From Streptomyces viridochromogenes (lineage in GTDB: Bacteria > Actinomycetota > Actinomycetes > Streptomycetales > Streptomycetaceae): DNA of 64,000 nt. This document shows positions 55,684 through 64,000 of the stretch, piece by piece. Below the pieces are notes generated by a model, which had not been told where the DNA came from, searched no databases, and saw only the letters and a list, made by a program, of their open reading frames with translations. The DNA lies in the NCBI RefSeq assembly GCF_001270495.1, contig NZ_LGUR01000265.1, positions 1 through 64,000 on the forward strand, read 5' to 3'. A program made the translations under genes and the position numbers. Position 1 is the first letter of the stretch, and every line of letters starts with the position of its first letter.

Positions 55684-56247
55684 GTCATTCTGCGCCGCTA
55701 GCAGTGTCTCCACATGTACACGCACTCGTTAGGGGATGTCCAGCATTGTCCTGCTGGGATTCCTGGTGTCCGTGGGTAACCTGAGCACTCGTCGTAGACC
55801 TCTTGCGTAAAGGCGAAGTTGGCTTAAAACTGCCTCAGGGAACGGGGTATTGCGGTCGACTGGTTTCGCTCCACAGAGCGTCACAGCGGTCGTGATGGGT
55901 ACGTACTCGGTGAAGGCCAGGGGTGGTTGACAACCACCCGGAACCTGGTGACGGACCCGGGCGTCTTAGCCACCGACGATCGTGTCCCATCCTCCCGTGG
56001 CGGAGGCGAAGAGAAATACGCGCGACGGCAAACGCCATACTTCGCCACCCCACGCCACGCCCATGCTTTTGATGGACGCAGTATGGACGAGGCTGCCGCG
56101 GAAGCAGCCAACGCTCGGCCCATAGGGGATCCCCTTGCTCCTCGCAGGGGTGTGATGCGCCTACAGGTACGCACAGTGAAGTGATCGACACATGGTGTGA
56201 TGTGACCACGGTGTTGCCAGCGGTGCAACGGAAAGGAACGAGCGCTC
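55684..56247. promoter_or_regulatory. divergent control region with a perfect 19-base palindrome
   Basis: This 564-base gap lies between the SpoIIE-type gene and the prim-pol-like gene. At 55921-55939 it holds GGGTGGTTGACAACCACCC, a perfect palindrome around a single A. Short frames within it (55927-56184) have no family resemblance or ribosome site that would support translation. The rest shows nothing recognisable. Confidence 0.45.
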
Positions 56248-56907
56248 ATGCGCGAGATCCTCGGAAGGCGACGCAGGCTCCTGCGTAGCGACGGGAAGTC
56301 TGAGCTGATCAGCGCGGCCCTGACCTTCGCGACAGAATGGCGCTGGCCCGTACTCCCGGGCGTGACGACGCACCCGCAGGGACACTCCCGCTGCGGCTGC
56401 CCCGACCCGGACTGCACGGTGCCCGGCGCGCACCCCTTCGACCCCGGCCTCCTCGCGGCCACCACCGACGAGCGCATGGTGCGCTGGTGGTGGAGCAACC
56501 GGCCCGCGGCGCCGATCATCCTCGCCACCGGCTCCACGGCTCCCTGCGCGGTCAGCCTGCCCGCCCTGCCGGCCGCGCACGCCCTCACCGCGCTCGACCG
56601 CATGGGCATGCGTCTGGGCCCGGTCGTCGCCTCGCCCGCCCGCTGGTCGATCCTGGTGAAGCCGTACTCCATGGAACAGCTGGGCGAGCTGCTGTACGCC
56701 AAGGACTTCGTCCCCGGCTCCCTCCGCTTCCACGGCGAGGGCGGCTACATCGCCCTGCCTCCGTCCGAGACCGGCCAGGGCCCCATCACCTGGCAGCGCG
56801 CCCCCCTCCCCGGCTCGGCCTCCCCCTGGGTGCCCGACGTCGAGGCCGTGGTCGACGCCGTGGTCGAGGCCCTCACTCGTACGGGTGTGAGCGCGCCCGA
56901 GTTGTAG
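56248..56907 (+). CDS. prim-pol-like (bifunctional DNA primase/polymerase N-terminal) protein
   Basis: A 219-residue protein with the cysteine motif CGCPDPDCTVPGAHP near residue 50, and TDERMVRWWWSNRPAAPIILATG, as in the N-terminal prim-pol domain of actinobacterial proteins. It is short and lacks an attached helicase, and the usual acidic catalytic residues are not evident (APCAVSLP stands where a DxD would be expected). The ATG at 56248 follows GGAAAGGAA. Many streptomycetes encode such proteins with unknown function. Confidence 0.8.
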   Translation: MREILGRRRRLLRSDGKSELISAALTFATEWRWPVLPGVTTHPQGHSRCGCPDPDCTVPGAHPFDPGLLAATTDERMVRWWWSNRPAAPIILATGSTAPCAVSLPALPAAHALTALDRMGMRLGPVVASPARWSILVKPYSMEQLGELLYAKDFVPGSLRFHGEGGYIALPPSETGQGPITWQRAPLPGSASPWVPDVEAVVDAVVEALTRTGVSAPEL

Positions 56908-56963
56908 GGCCGTCCGGCGTGCGCGGGACGGTGCACGCGCGCGTGGTCGTTATCTTCCGCTAT

Positions 56964-57632
56964 ATGCCGCGTCATATCAGGGGAAAAAGGGCACCGTCGT
57001 CGCATCGCCGCGGGCCGAACCACCGAAGAGTCCGTTTGATCGCCCTCGCGTCCGTCGCCGCGGCCGCGGTCGCCCTGCCACTGGCCTGGGCGGCCGCCGG
57101 TCAGGTCGTCGACGCGGGCCGGGCCGCCGTGGGGGCGCCCGCGCGAGATGCCGCACGTGCCTCCTCGCCTGCCCCGAAGGCAGGTGCCGTACGTCCGTCA
57201 CCACGCGTCGACGCCAAGGCGCCCTCCGCCGAACCGACCGGAACCGGGCTGCTGCTCGACCTGGGCCTCGCCACGGCCGTGCGCTGCGGTCCCGAACTCA
57301 CCTCGCCCGAGGGCATCGAGGCGCAGACCTGTGTCCTCACCCAGGGCGAGGACACCTGGGCGCGCACGTACTTCCGCAATGCGACGGGCGGCGCGCTGGA
57401 CTCCGTACTGAGCCTCATGGGGCCCGGGGGGCGCACGCTGCAGATGCGGTGCGTCGTGGGCGCCGAGGACGAGCCGGGAACGTGTGAGACGCCCCGGGAG
57501 CGCACGCGGGGAGGCCCGGACGCCTATACGGCGGTCACGGAATTCGCGGAGCGGGCCGGGCGCGGGGCGCTGCTGTTGCGTTCCGCGAGCAACTCCCCGG
57601 CGGGTAATTCCGAGGCTTCCACGGGGAGTTGA
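56964..57632 (+). CDS. secreted or membrane-anchored protein of unknown function
   Basis: A 222-residue protein with an Arg/His-rich start, one hydrophobic segment (~residues 25-45, signal peptide or anchor), an Ala/Pro-rich linker, and an extracytoplasmic domain with three cysteines (AVRCGPEL, EAQTCVLTQGED, LQMRCVVGAEDEPGTCE). No family is recognised. The weak start region has no good ribosome site. A hairpin follows. Confidence 0.65.
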   Translation: MPRHIRGKRAPSSHRRGPNHRRVRLIALASVAAAAVALPLAWAAAGQVVDAGRAAVGAPARDAARASSPAPKAGAVRPSPRVDAKAPSAEPTGTGLLLDLGLATAVRCGPELTSPEGIEAQTCVLTQGEDTWARTYFRNATGGALDSVLSLMGPGGRTLQMRCVVGAEDEPGTCETPRERTRGGPDAYTAVTEFAERAGRGALLLRSASNSPAGNSEASTGS

Positions 57633-57673
57633 CATGTGACGTCGTTCCGTAAAGGAACGGGCGCATGGAAAGA

Positions 57674-57711
57674 CCCGGTTGCTGGCGACGGGGGATGCAC
57701 CAGCAACCGGG
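57674..57711. terminator. bidirectional hairpin
   Basis: CCCGGTTGCTGG (57674-57685) and its exact complement (57700-57711) enclose a 14-base loop between two convergent genes. This is a strong terminator for the secreted protein and possibly the SEC-C protein. Confidence 0.85.
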
Positions 57712-57875
57712 CTACTCGAACGGTAACAAGAGATCGGCGGTTCGCAAATTCGATCCGGGCTTTCCAGTCACGGATTCCCTTGCTCCGCAGGGGAGTTGTG
57801 ATCGGATTCACCCCTCGCGCGCGGGCCGGTTCGGCTGAACGGCCGTTCAGCCGAACCCGATCTCCGTGGTGCGCG

Positions 57876-58841
57876 TCAGCTGAGCGTGACCTGCCGGTTG
57901 GTCAGGCCGCCACGCGCGCGGCGCTCGTCGGGGGTGAGCGGAGCGTCCGTGGCCAGGGCGGTGGCGAGGCGCTCGGCGAACTCGGCCGCGGGCTTCTCCA
58001 CGTCCTCGGCGCCGACTCCGCTCGGCAGGTCCCAGACCGGCACGGTGAGCCCGTGAGCGCGGAAGGAGCCCACGAGACGGGTGCCCTCGCCGAGGTTCGA
58101 CCCGCCCGCCGCGTGCAGCCGCGCGAGAGCGTCCAGAAGCTGCTCCTCGGGGTGCGGCATGACCCAGCGCAGGTGGTTCTTCTCCGGCGTCTCGCACCAG
58201 TAGGCGGCGTCCACGCCGGTCAGCTTCACGGTCGGGATGGCCGCGGCGTTGGCCCGCTCCAGGGAGGCGGTCACTTCCGGAGTGGCGTTCTCCGCGTCCG
58301 GGACCCAGAACTCGAAGCCCGGGTGCACAACTGGCTCGAACGTGCCTTCCGGGTCGAGCAGATCCTGGAGCCGCGGCCCGTCGGCCGGGGCGCGACGGCC
58401 CTGGACCGGGGTGCCGGGCTTCGCGGTGAGGGCCTTCTGGAGAGTGTCGGCCAGGTCGCGGCTGATGTCGCCCGACGCGGTGTCGTTCTGGAGGCCGAGC
58501 AGCACCGAGCCGTCGTCGCGGCGCAGCGCCGGCCAGGCCATCGGCAGCACCGTGGCCAGCGTGACGGACGGGACGCCCTCGGGGAGGCCGCCCTTCAGGG
58601 GGAGCTCGACGGTTGCGGCGGGCACCAGTTCGCGCAGGGCCACCCAGTCGCACTCGCCCGGCAGTCCCTCGAACGGACGCTGCACCAGCTCGGTCACCGC
58701 ATGCGCGGCGGCCCGGCCGTGACAGGCCTTGTAACGCCGGCCGCTGCCACAGGGGCAGGGTTCGCGCGCGCCGACTACCGGGATCTCCCCGTCGCTGAGC
58801 TGCGGGCGCTTGGCCTTGGTCTGGGGTCGCTTCTTGGCCAT
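57876..58841 (-). CDS. SEC-C motif protein (DUF5926-like)
   Basis: A 321-residue protein. A Lys-rich start (MAKKRPQTKAKRPQ) leads into a zinc-binding SEC-C motif, REPCPCGSGRRYKACHG (~residues 27-43), as at the C-terminus of SecA. The rest is an uncharacterised streptomycete-conserved domain. GGGAGA precedes the ATG at 58841. Its role is unknown; binding to ribosomes or RNA has been described for other SEC-C proteins. Confidence 0.85.
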   Translation of the reverse strand: MAKKRPQTKAKRPQLSDGEIPVVGAREPCPCGSGRRYKACHGRAAAHAVTELVQRPFEGLPGECDWVALRELVPAATVELPLKGGLPEGVPSVTLATVLPMAWPALRRDDGSVLLGLQNDTASGDISRDLADTLQKALTAKPGTPVQGRRAPADGPRLQDLLDPEGTFEPVVHPGFEFWVPDAENATPEVTASLERANAAAIPTVKLTGVDAAYWCETPEKNHLRWVMPHPEEQLLDALARLHAAGGSNLGEGTRLVGSFRAHGLTVPVWDLPSGVGAEDVEKPAAEFAERLATALATDAPLTPDERRARGGLTNRQVTLS

Positions 58842-58916
58842 CGTGGGTGTCTCCCGGTTACGGCTCGTCTCGTACGGGCGCGAGCCTAGCCGTTCATGCC
58901 ATCGTCGACGGGAGCC

Positions 58917-58925
58917 TGTGGACAA
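58917..58925 (-). promoter_or_regulatory. single DnaA box
   Basis: TGTGGACAA is an exact inverted DnaA box in the short gap before the SEC-C gene. A single box is weak evidence. Confidence 0.35.
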
Positions 58926-59023
58926 CCCACCGGTCGTGCCGGGAGCGGAGCCGATTCGGGGCCGAAGCGGAACCGCCGCCGAAACCGGTGCCTTCAGCCC
59001 GTGCGTCAGCCCATGCTCATGCT

Positions 59024-59668
59024 TCAGTCCATGCTCTCGAAGGCGTCCGCGAAGTCGAGGCCGGATATCGCGCTCACCGCCGGCGCAGCGACGCGCGTAG
59101 CGAAGTCGTCGCGACGGTGCCCCGCATCGGGATCGTGAACGTCGTCATGGACCACGACCCAGACCGTGACCTCGCCACGGGCGTCGTCCCGGACACCCCA
59201 GTCGTCGGCCAGGGCGGTGATGATGTTCAGCCCGCGGCCGCCGTGAGCGGTGACCGAGGGCGTGGCCGGAGCAGGGCGGGTGGGCCCGCCGCCGTCGGTC
59301 ACCTCCACGGTGAGCCTGCCGCTAGCGTCCACGCGCCATGCGGCCAGGACGTCGCCGTCCCCGGACAGCGCGTCACCCAGCGGCCGGCCGTGTTTGCACG
59401 CGTTGCTCAAGAGTTCGGAAAGAATCAGTACTGCATCGTCGATGACCGATTCCGCCACGCCGCCCCTGCGCAACTGTGAGCGCATACGGTGTCTCGCTTC
59501 CCCCACGCCCGCAGGACCATGGGGTACGGCCATGCTCGACGACGCGGGCACCTCCTGTGCCACCACCAACGCCACCCCCGAGACCTCCTTTGCCCCACGC
59601 CACGGTGTGGATGCCCCATTGGCCTGTACCGGAAACCGGCCAATCAAGGTCCGGTGACGCATTCGCAA
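59024..59668 (-). CDS. anti-sigma-type ATP-binding protein (HATPase)
   Basis: A GHKL/HATPase protein: N box LLSNACKHG, G1 EVTDGGGP, G2 GGRGLNII. The core resembles the streptomycete anti-sigma-like family, with the usual lead-in MAVPHGPAGVGEARHRMR. The N-terminus is uncertain: ATG 59668 or 59662 would give an extra ~45 residues, while the domain itself begins near M46. It is a relative of the one at 47792-48241 and has no partner gene adjacent. Confidence 0.82.
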   Translation of the reverse strand: MRMRHRTLIGRFPVQANGASTPWRGAKEVSGVALVVAQEVPASSSMAVPHGPAGVGEARHRMRSQLRRGGVAESVIDDAVLILSELLSNACKHGRPLGDALSGDGDVLAAWRVDASGRLTVEVTDGGGPTRPAPATPSVTAHGGRGLNIITALADDWGVRDDARGEVTVWVVVHDDVHDPDAGHRRDDFATRVAAPAVSAISGLDFADAFESMD

Positions 59669-59865
59669 CGATCGAATACGGACCGAACGCGCCGGAGCAC
59701 TCCCTGTAATCGGGATGGCTGAAATCCGTCGGTGTGGCCGAGAGTGGAGGATGGGGCTGAAGGGGCTCAGGGGTCAAGGGGTTGCGCAGGGATTGGTGAG
59801 GTTTCAGAGGTTTCCGGATGCGTGCTTTGCACAGGGAACGCGGTCGAGTACTGCCCGCGCGCGGG

Positions 59866-60693
59866 TCAGCGGCCGAGCTGGTGCAGCACCGCGCGGGGGC
59901 GGTTGGTGATGATGGCGTCGACGCCCAGCTCGACGCAGAGATCGACGTCCTGGGGCTCGTTCACGGTCCAGACGTGCACCTGGTGGCCGGCCCGCTTCAG
60001 GCGCTCCGTGTAGGCCGGGTGACTGCGCACGATCCGGATCGAGGGGCCCGCGATATGGACACCCGCGGGCAGCCGTCCGTCCCGCAGCCTCGGTGAGACG
60101 AACTGCATCAGATAGACCGTCGGCAGCGTCGGCGCCGCGGCACGCACGCGATGCAGCGAGCGCGCGGAGAAGCTCATGACGCGCACCGGGGACTCGGCGG
60201 CCGACGCGGGCGAGTCGAGCCCGAACCGCTTCAGCAGAAGCAGCAGCCGCTCCTCGACCTGCCCCGCCCATCGGGTCGGGTGCTTGGTCTCGATGGCCAG
60301 CTCCACCCGTCGCCCCGAGTCCGCGACGAGCTCCAGCAGCCGCTCCAGAGTGAGCACGGAGGTGTCCTCCGGATCCTCCGGGCGAAACTCCCAGTCGGGC
60401 TCCTCGGCCCGGTTCTTCCACGAGTCGCGGTTCTTGCGGGAGCCGAAGTCCAGGGCGGCGAGCTCGGCGAGCTCCAGCGCCGAGACCGCGCCGCGGCCAT
60501 TGGACGTACGGTTGACGCGACGGTCGTGGACGCAGACGAGATGGCCGTCCGCAGTGAGACGTACATCGCACTCAAGGGCGTCCGCGCCGTCCTCGATCGC
60601 CTTCTTGTACGCGGCCAGGGTGTGTTCGGGAGCGTCTTCGGAGGCTCCGCGATGAGCGACGACTTGGATCTGCTGCTGCCGTGCGTGGGTCAC
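59866..60693 (-). CDS. glycerophosphodiester phosphodiesterase
   Basis: A 275-residue GDPD TIM-barrel protein: VVAHRGASEDAPEHTLAAY (HR and E catalytic residues), ECDVRLTADGHLVCVHD (E, D and H), ending VDAIITNRP. It cleaves glycerophosphodiesters to glycerol-3-phosphate and an alcohol. No signal peptide is seen, so it is cytoplasmic. The GTG at 60693 begins VTHARQQQ just before the conserved start; longer in-frame extensions are noise. Confidence 0.93.
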   Translation of the reverse strand: MTHARQQQIQVVAHRGASEDAPEHTLAAYKKAIEDGADALECDVRLTADGHLVCVHDRRVNRTSNGRGAVSALELAELAALDFGSRKNRDSWKNRAEEPDWEFRPEDPEDTSVLTLERLLELVADSGRRVELAIETKHPTRWAGQVEERLLLLLKRFGLDSPASAAESPVRVMSFSARSLHRVRAAAPTLPTVYLMQFVSPRLRDGRLPAGVHIAGPSIRIVRSHPAYTERLKRAGHQVHVWTVNEPQDVDLCVELGVDAIITNRPRAVLHQLGR

Positions 60694-60798
60694 CGCGTCA
60701 TGGTGCCACCGCACGGGGGTAGACGTGCGGTCGGAGGAGTCATGAGGACACTGAGATTGTGCCTTTTTAACCGCACATGACCTATGTAAGGAGTGGCC

Positions 60799-60831
60799 GT
60801 GGACGCACAGCAACCGCTTATGGTGCTCTGA
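60799..60831 (+). CDS. possible 10-residue leader ORF
   Basis: GTG at 60799 follows TAAGGAGTGGCC, a strong ribosome site, and the frame stops at TGA 60829-60831. It precedes the HtrA-type gene by ~130 bases. It may be a leader peptide or chance. Confidence 0.25.
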   Translation: MDAQQPLMVL

Positions 60832-60959
60832 CGGCCTGTGGGAAAAGCTGACCGCATACAAAAACCTGCACAGCTGAAGCGCACCGGCCGTCGACAAGCG
60901 TGAACGGGCGTGACCGAGTGCGACCGAAAAACACCAGCCGTGGATCGAGGAGAGAAGCT

Positions 60960-62543
60960 GTGAGCACCGAGAACGAGGGCGCCGCGGTACCCCCGGCGCC
61001 GTCCGCACCCCCCGTGCCGGTGGATGCTCCCGCTGCTCCGGCGTCCCAGGAGCCCCCGGCTCCCGAGAGCGGTGCCGCGCCGACCACGCCGCTCCCGCCG
61101 GTGCCCAGCGACAACCCGGCCGGCTCGAACGCCACCCAGCCGTACGCCGCCGAGCCGGCGGCCGGCGGATCGCAGCCGGCTCCTGCCCAGGCCCCCGCCT
61201 CGAACGGAGCGCAGCCGACGGGCCCGACCGGCCCGCAGGGCTCGCCCCCCGACGCCTCCTGGCCGCCTCCGCCGCCGCCCGCGGCGCCGCCGTACGCCGA
61301 CACCGGTGCCGCCGCGGGCGCCGGTGCTGGTGCCGCGGCCGGCGTGGGGATGGACGGAGCCGGTATGGGCGGTGCCGGTGTGGGCTCCGGCTGGGGTGTG
61401 ACGTACCAGGAGCCGGCGCCGAAGTCCGGCCGCGGGCGCGGTGGAATCCTCGCAGGGGTCCTGATCGCCGCGCTGGTCGCGGGCGGCCTGGGCGGCGGTC
61501 TCGGCTACACGCTGGCCAAGAACGACGACAACACCTCCTCGACGACCGTCTCCGCCTCCGACAGCGGCGGCTCGGTCAAGCGCGACCCGGGCACCGTCGC
61601 GGGCGTGGCCGCCATGGCGCTGCCGAGCACCGTCACCATCCAGGCCGAGAGCAGCGCGGGCGAGGGCGGGACCGGCACGGGCTTCGTCTTCGACACCGAG
61701 GGTCACATCCTCACCAACAACCACGTGGTGGCCGACGCGGTCGACGGCGGCAAGCTCACGGCGACCTTCGCGAGCGGCAAGAAGTACGACGCGGAGGTCG
61801 TCGGCCACGCGCAGGGCTACGACGTGGCGGTCATCAAGCTCAAGAACGCCCCGTCGAACCTGAAGCCGCTGACGCTCGGCAACTCCGACAAGGTGGCGGT
61901 CGGCGACTCGACGATCGCGATCGGCGCCCCCTTCGGCCTCTCCAACACGGTCACCACGGGCATCATCAGCGCCAAGAACCGCCCGGTCGCCTCCAGCGAC
62001 GGCACCGGCAGCAACGCCTCCTACATGAGCGCCCTGCAGACGGACGCCTCGATCAACCCCGGCAACTCCGGCGGCCCGCTGCTGGACGCCCAGGGCAACG
62101 TCATCGGCATCAACTCCGCGATCCAGTCCGCCGCCAACGGCCTGGGCGGCACCAGCCAGTCCGGCTCGATCGGCCTCGGCTTCGCCATCCCGATCAACCA
62201 GGCCAAGTACGTCGCCCAGCAGCTGATCAAGACCGGTAAGCCGGTCTACGCCAAGATCGGCGCCTCCGTCTCCCTGGAGGACACCACCGACGGCGCCAAG
62301 ATCACCGAGCAGGGTGCCAGCGGCTCCGACGCGGTCGAGGCGGGCGGACCCGCAGCCAAGGCCGGCCTCAAGCCCGGCGACGTCATCACCAAGCTCGACG
62401 ACACGGTGATCGACTCCGGCCCCACCCTGATCGGCGAGATCTGGACCCACCAGCCAGGCGACAAGGTCACGATCACCTACGAGCGGGGCGGCCAGACCCG
62501 CACCGTCGACGTCACCTTGGGCTCCCGCACCGGCGACAGCTGA
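60960..62543 (+). CDS. HtrA-like serine protease with PDZ domain (S1C)
   Basis: A 527-residue membrane-tethered protease. A ~150-residue Pro/Ala/Gly-rich cytoplasmic N-terminus is followed by one helix (~163-185), a trypsin-like domain with H255 (NNHVVADA), D288 (YDVAVIKL) and S370 (NPGNSGGPLL), and a PDZ domain (~410-520) with GLKPGDVITKLDD. It degrades or refolds damaged proteins outside the membrane. The GTG at 60960 follows GAGGAG. The in-frame ATG at 60900 lacks a ribosome site. Confidence 0.95.
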   Translation: MSTENEGAAVPPAPSAPPVPVDAPAAPASQEPPAPESGAAPTTPLPPVPSDNPAGSNATQPYAAEPAAGGSQPAPAQAPASNGAQPTGPTGPQGSPPDASWPPPPPPAAPPYADTGAAAGAGAGAAAGVGMDGAGMGGAGVGSGWGVTYQEPAPKSGRGRGGILAGVLIAALVAGGLGGGLGYTLAKNDDNTSSTTVSASDSGGSVKRDPGTVAGVAAMALPSTVTIQAESSAGEGGTGTGFVFDTEGHILTNNHVVADAVDGGKLTATFASGKKYDAEVVGHAQGYDVAVIKLKNAPSNLKPLTLGNSDKVAVGDSTIAIGAPFGLSNTVTTGIISAKNRPVASSDGTGSNASYMSALQTDASINPGNSGGPLLDAQGNVIGINSAIQSAANGLGGTSQSGSIGLGFAIPINQAKYVAQQLIKTGKPVYAKIGASVSLEDTTDGAKITEQGASGSDAVEAGGPAAKAGLKPGDVITKLDDTVIDSGPTLIGEIWTHQPGDKVTITYERGGQTRTVDVTLGSRTGDS

Positions 62544-62648
62544 CACGACCGGCTACGCGCGCGCACGCCGACTTCGGCAAGAGCCCACCCCACGCGCGCG
62601 TGCCCACCCGTTACTCTTGTCCCCGCGCCGCCGATCAGGACGGCGCGG

Positions 62649-62735
62649 GGAGGTGTGCCCGAGCGGCCTAAGGGAACGGTCTTGAAAACCGTCGTGGCAG
62701 CGATGTCACCGTGGGTTCAAATCCCACCGCCTCCG
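62649..62735 (+). tRNA. tRNA-Ser(UGA)
   Basis: An 87-base class II tRNA: acceptor GGAGGTG pairs with CGCCTCC, discriminator G, anticodon loop CTTGAAA giving UGA, and a long variable arm. The T loop is GGTTCAAATCC. CCA is not encoded. Confidence 0.95.
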
Positions 62736-62819
62736 CGCAGCGAGCAGTGAGAACGGCCCCTGACCAGGTGAATCGGTGAGGGGCCGTTTCGCGTGCCCGT
62801 CGTCTGCGGCTGACCTCGA

Positions 62820-63203
62820 TCAGGACTTCGTGGCGGTCGTCCGTTTCGCGGCGGCTCGCTTCGACGGTCTGCCTCCGCCGGCGCGAGTGCCCCCGGAAGC
62901 GGCAGGCGCGCCCTTCCGCCTGCCTCCGGTCTTCTCCGCGCCCGCTGCCGACTGTGATGCCGTGGTCCGAGCGGCTGGTGCGGTCGACCACTTGAGCTCG
63001 ATCTCCAGCTCGATCTCCCCGTCACCGACCTCGACCTCTATCTCGCTGCGAAGGTCGGCGGGGATCCGCATACTCAATGTCCACGGCTCAAGCTCCAGTT
63101 CGGCATCCCCGCCCTGCCTCAGCGCGGCCGCGAGCGCCGCGAGCTGATCTGCCGCCTCAAGGCGCGACAGTGAGCGCTTCTGCTCAAACTTGAGGTCGCT
63201 CAT
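62820..63203 (-). CDS. amphi-Trp domain protein
   Basis: A 127-residue protein. The N-terminal ~75 residues (KFEQKRSLSRLEAADQLAALAAALRQG, then LELEPWTLSMRIP, then ELEIELKW) form an amphi-Trp domain; the C-terminus is basic and Ala/Lys-rich, histone-like. The ATG at 63203 overlaps the DinB gene stop (ATGA), so the two are coupled. Its function is unknown. Confidence 0.85.
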   Translation of the reverse strand: MSDLKFEQKRSLSRLEAADQLAALAAALRQGGDAELELEPWTLSMRIPADLRSEIEVEVGDGEIELEIELKWSTAPAARTTASQSAAGAEKTGGRRKGAPAASGGTRAGGGRPSKRAAAKRTTATKS

Positions 63204-63853
63204 GGCCTCTCCGATCCAGCCCGCAAACAGCCGACAACTCCTATTCTGGGGCCACGTGGCGAGCGGGACATCTCGGTGGTGGCGTGCGGGAACAGTGCAG
63301 GTCGGGGGCGAGGCGCCGACGACCGCTCACGGCCTATGCCGACCCGCAGCATCCGTAGTTGCCCGATCTCCGCGACGTTCTTCATCAGCTCGGCGTTCAC
63401 CCAGCTGATCATGTGGGCGACGGTGTACTGCGGGTCGTCGGGCGAGGGGAACGACGCCGTGGCGTCCAGGTCCGTGTCGTCGAGCCGGTCCAGAGCCGCC
63501 AGCCAGTCCGTGCGCAGGTCGCGCAGCCAGGCGACGGTCGCCTTCCCGTCGCCGGGCCAGGTGACCTCGGTCCGGTCCCGGGGCGGGCGGCCGCTCAGAT
63601 GGTCGGTGGCCACGCTCCACCACCAGCCGATGTGCCAGCTCACCCAGGCGATCGTCGGGACGGGCACGGGGTCGGGCTCGGTTTCCGCCCAGTCCGGCAC
63701 CCAGGTGCCGTCCGCGCTCTGACGCACCGTCCAGCAGTGCGGCCCCGGCTCCCACAGGAAGTCCTCGGGCCGCAGCCGCTCAAGGTGATACTCGAACAAC
63801 GCCCAGTTCAGGTCGAACTGCCAGCGCAACAGGTCACGTCGGGAAACGCTCAT
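63200..63853 (-). CDS. DinB-superfamily protein
   Basis: A 217-residue four-helix DinB-like protein. WQFDLNWALFEYHLERL, WHIGWWW and AHMISWVNAELMKNVAEIG carry histidines in the positions that bind metal in the family. Members include thiol transferases that use mycothiol or bacillithiol. The C-terminal ~40 residues are low-complexity. It leads a two-gene unit with the amphi-Trp gene. Confidence 0.85.
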   Translation of the reverse strand: MSVSRRDLLRWQFDLNWALFEYHLERLRPEDFLWEPGPHCWTVRQSADGTWVPDWAETEPDPVPVPTIAWVSWHIGWWWSVATDHLSGRPPRDRTEVTWPGDGKATVAWLRDLRTDWLAALDRLDDTDLDATASFPSPDDPQYTVAHMISWVNAELMKNVAEIGQLRMLRVGIGRERSSAPRPRPALFPHATTEMSRSPRGPRIGVVGCLRAGSERP

Positions 63854-63908
63854 CGGCCGACACTGGCATACGGGATCCCCTGTGGGGCAAGCCGATTTCT
63901 CCGCCCCG

Positions 63909-64000
63909 CTAGAGCTCGTAGTCCCGCGCCAGCCCCTCCCAGTCGACGTCCCGCAGCGCCTCCTCCGCGTCGCAGCCGTACGGCACGCGCGCGGTGGGCT
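63909..64000 (-). CDS. C-terminal end of a gene cut by the window edge
   Basis: On the minus strand an open frame runs from the window edge to TAG at 63909. Its visible product ends AEEALRDVDWEGLARDYEL. Codon use is normal for the region. Too little is present to name a family. Confidence 0.5.
   Translation of the reverse strand, partial: PTARVPYGCDAEEALRDVDWEGLARDYEL

Noticed and set aside
55927..56184. 85-residue frame before the prim-pol-like gene
   Set aside because: There is no ribosome site, it starts inside the palindrome, and it has no recognisable domain.
57712..57790. tRNA-like sequence with GGTTCGCAAATTCGATCC
   Set aside because: No acceptor stem or anticodon arm can be paired around it.

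Overview
The window is very GC-rich, codes densely on both strands and reads as a Streptomyces chromosome. Diagnostic signs are the sporulation pair ssgR-ssgA, a fused cydCD exporter, GTG and TTG starts with GGAGG-type ribosome sites, and many paired GTGA/ATGA stop-start overlaps. Gene order (ptpA, ssgR-ssgA, thiC, hisC-cydAB-cydCD, serS, pheA, dtpA copper locus, HtrA-like protease) matches, from memory, the core region next to oriC in S. coelicolor. The DNA itself supports an origin-proximal position: eight parS or parS-like ParB sites lie between 1.7 and 42.1 kb (three exact GTTTCACGTGAAAC), and DnaA boxes cluster at 28.5 kb and 39.5-39.9 kb. No parS-like site was seen after 42.1 kb, which suggests that oriC lies to the left.

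Layout. 0-5.5 kb: a flavohaemoglobin cut by the window edge, a NUDIX hydrolase, a LysR regulator, a minus-strand group (4TM protein, ptpA, Cys/Met-type PLP enzyme) and a cupin. 5.6-9.5 kb: a small membrane protein, ssgR, ssgA and a YibE/F membrane protein separated from ssgA by a hairpin and a (CGTCAC)12 tract. 9.6-16.4 kb: thiC under a TPP riboswitch whose variable stem holds two parS-like sites, a degenerate NUDIX-like membrane-anchored protein, a 2TM protein, a PPP-family phosphatase and a LacI regulator. 16.8-24.7 kb: hisC, a cyclophilin-like protein, and the cytochrome bd genes cydA-cydB-cydCD behind a Rex operator.

24.8-36 kb: LytM peptidase, Cof-type HAD phosphatase, flavin-dependent monooxygenase, KptA, MerR regulator, an alpha/beta-hydrolase-SDR fusion coupled to an M24 peptidase, and a four-gene ABC transporter operon. 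36-41 kb: small proteins, tRNA-Ser(GCU), a repeat array, a second HAD phosphatase coupled to serS, the DnaA-box cluster and pheA. 41-47.6 kb: the copper delivery locus (dtpA, CopC/CopD fusion, ecuC, sco, ycnI, membrane protein), all on the minus strand.

47.8-64 kb: an anti-sigma-type ATPase, a coupled secreted I36-like protein and lipoprotein, a secreted intradiol dioxygenase, a CitG-like enzyme, a GntR/MFS chimeric pseudogene, pepP, a GAF-SpoIIE phosphatase, a prim-pol-like protein, a secreted protein, a SEC-C protein, a second anti-sigma-type ATPase, a glycerophosphodiesterase, an HtrA-type protease, tRNA-Ser(UGA), an amphi-Trp protein, a DinB protein and the end of a gene cut by the window edge.

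There is no prophage, IS element, CRISPR array or biosynthetic cluster. The notable signals are chromosome-maintenance sites embedded in genes and in a riboswitch, a DnaA-box cluster, several short intergenic tandem repeats, and one decayed chimeric gene.
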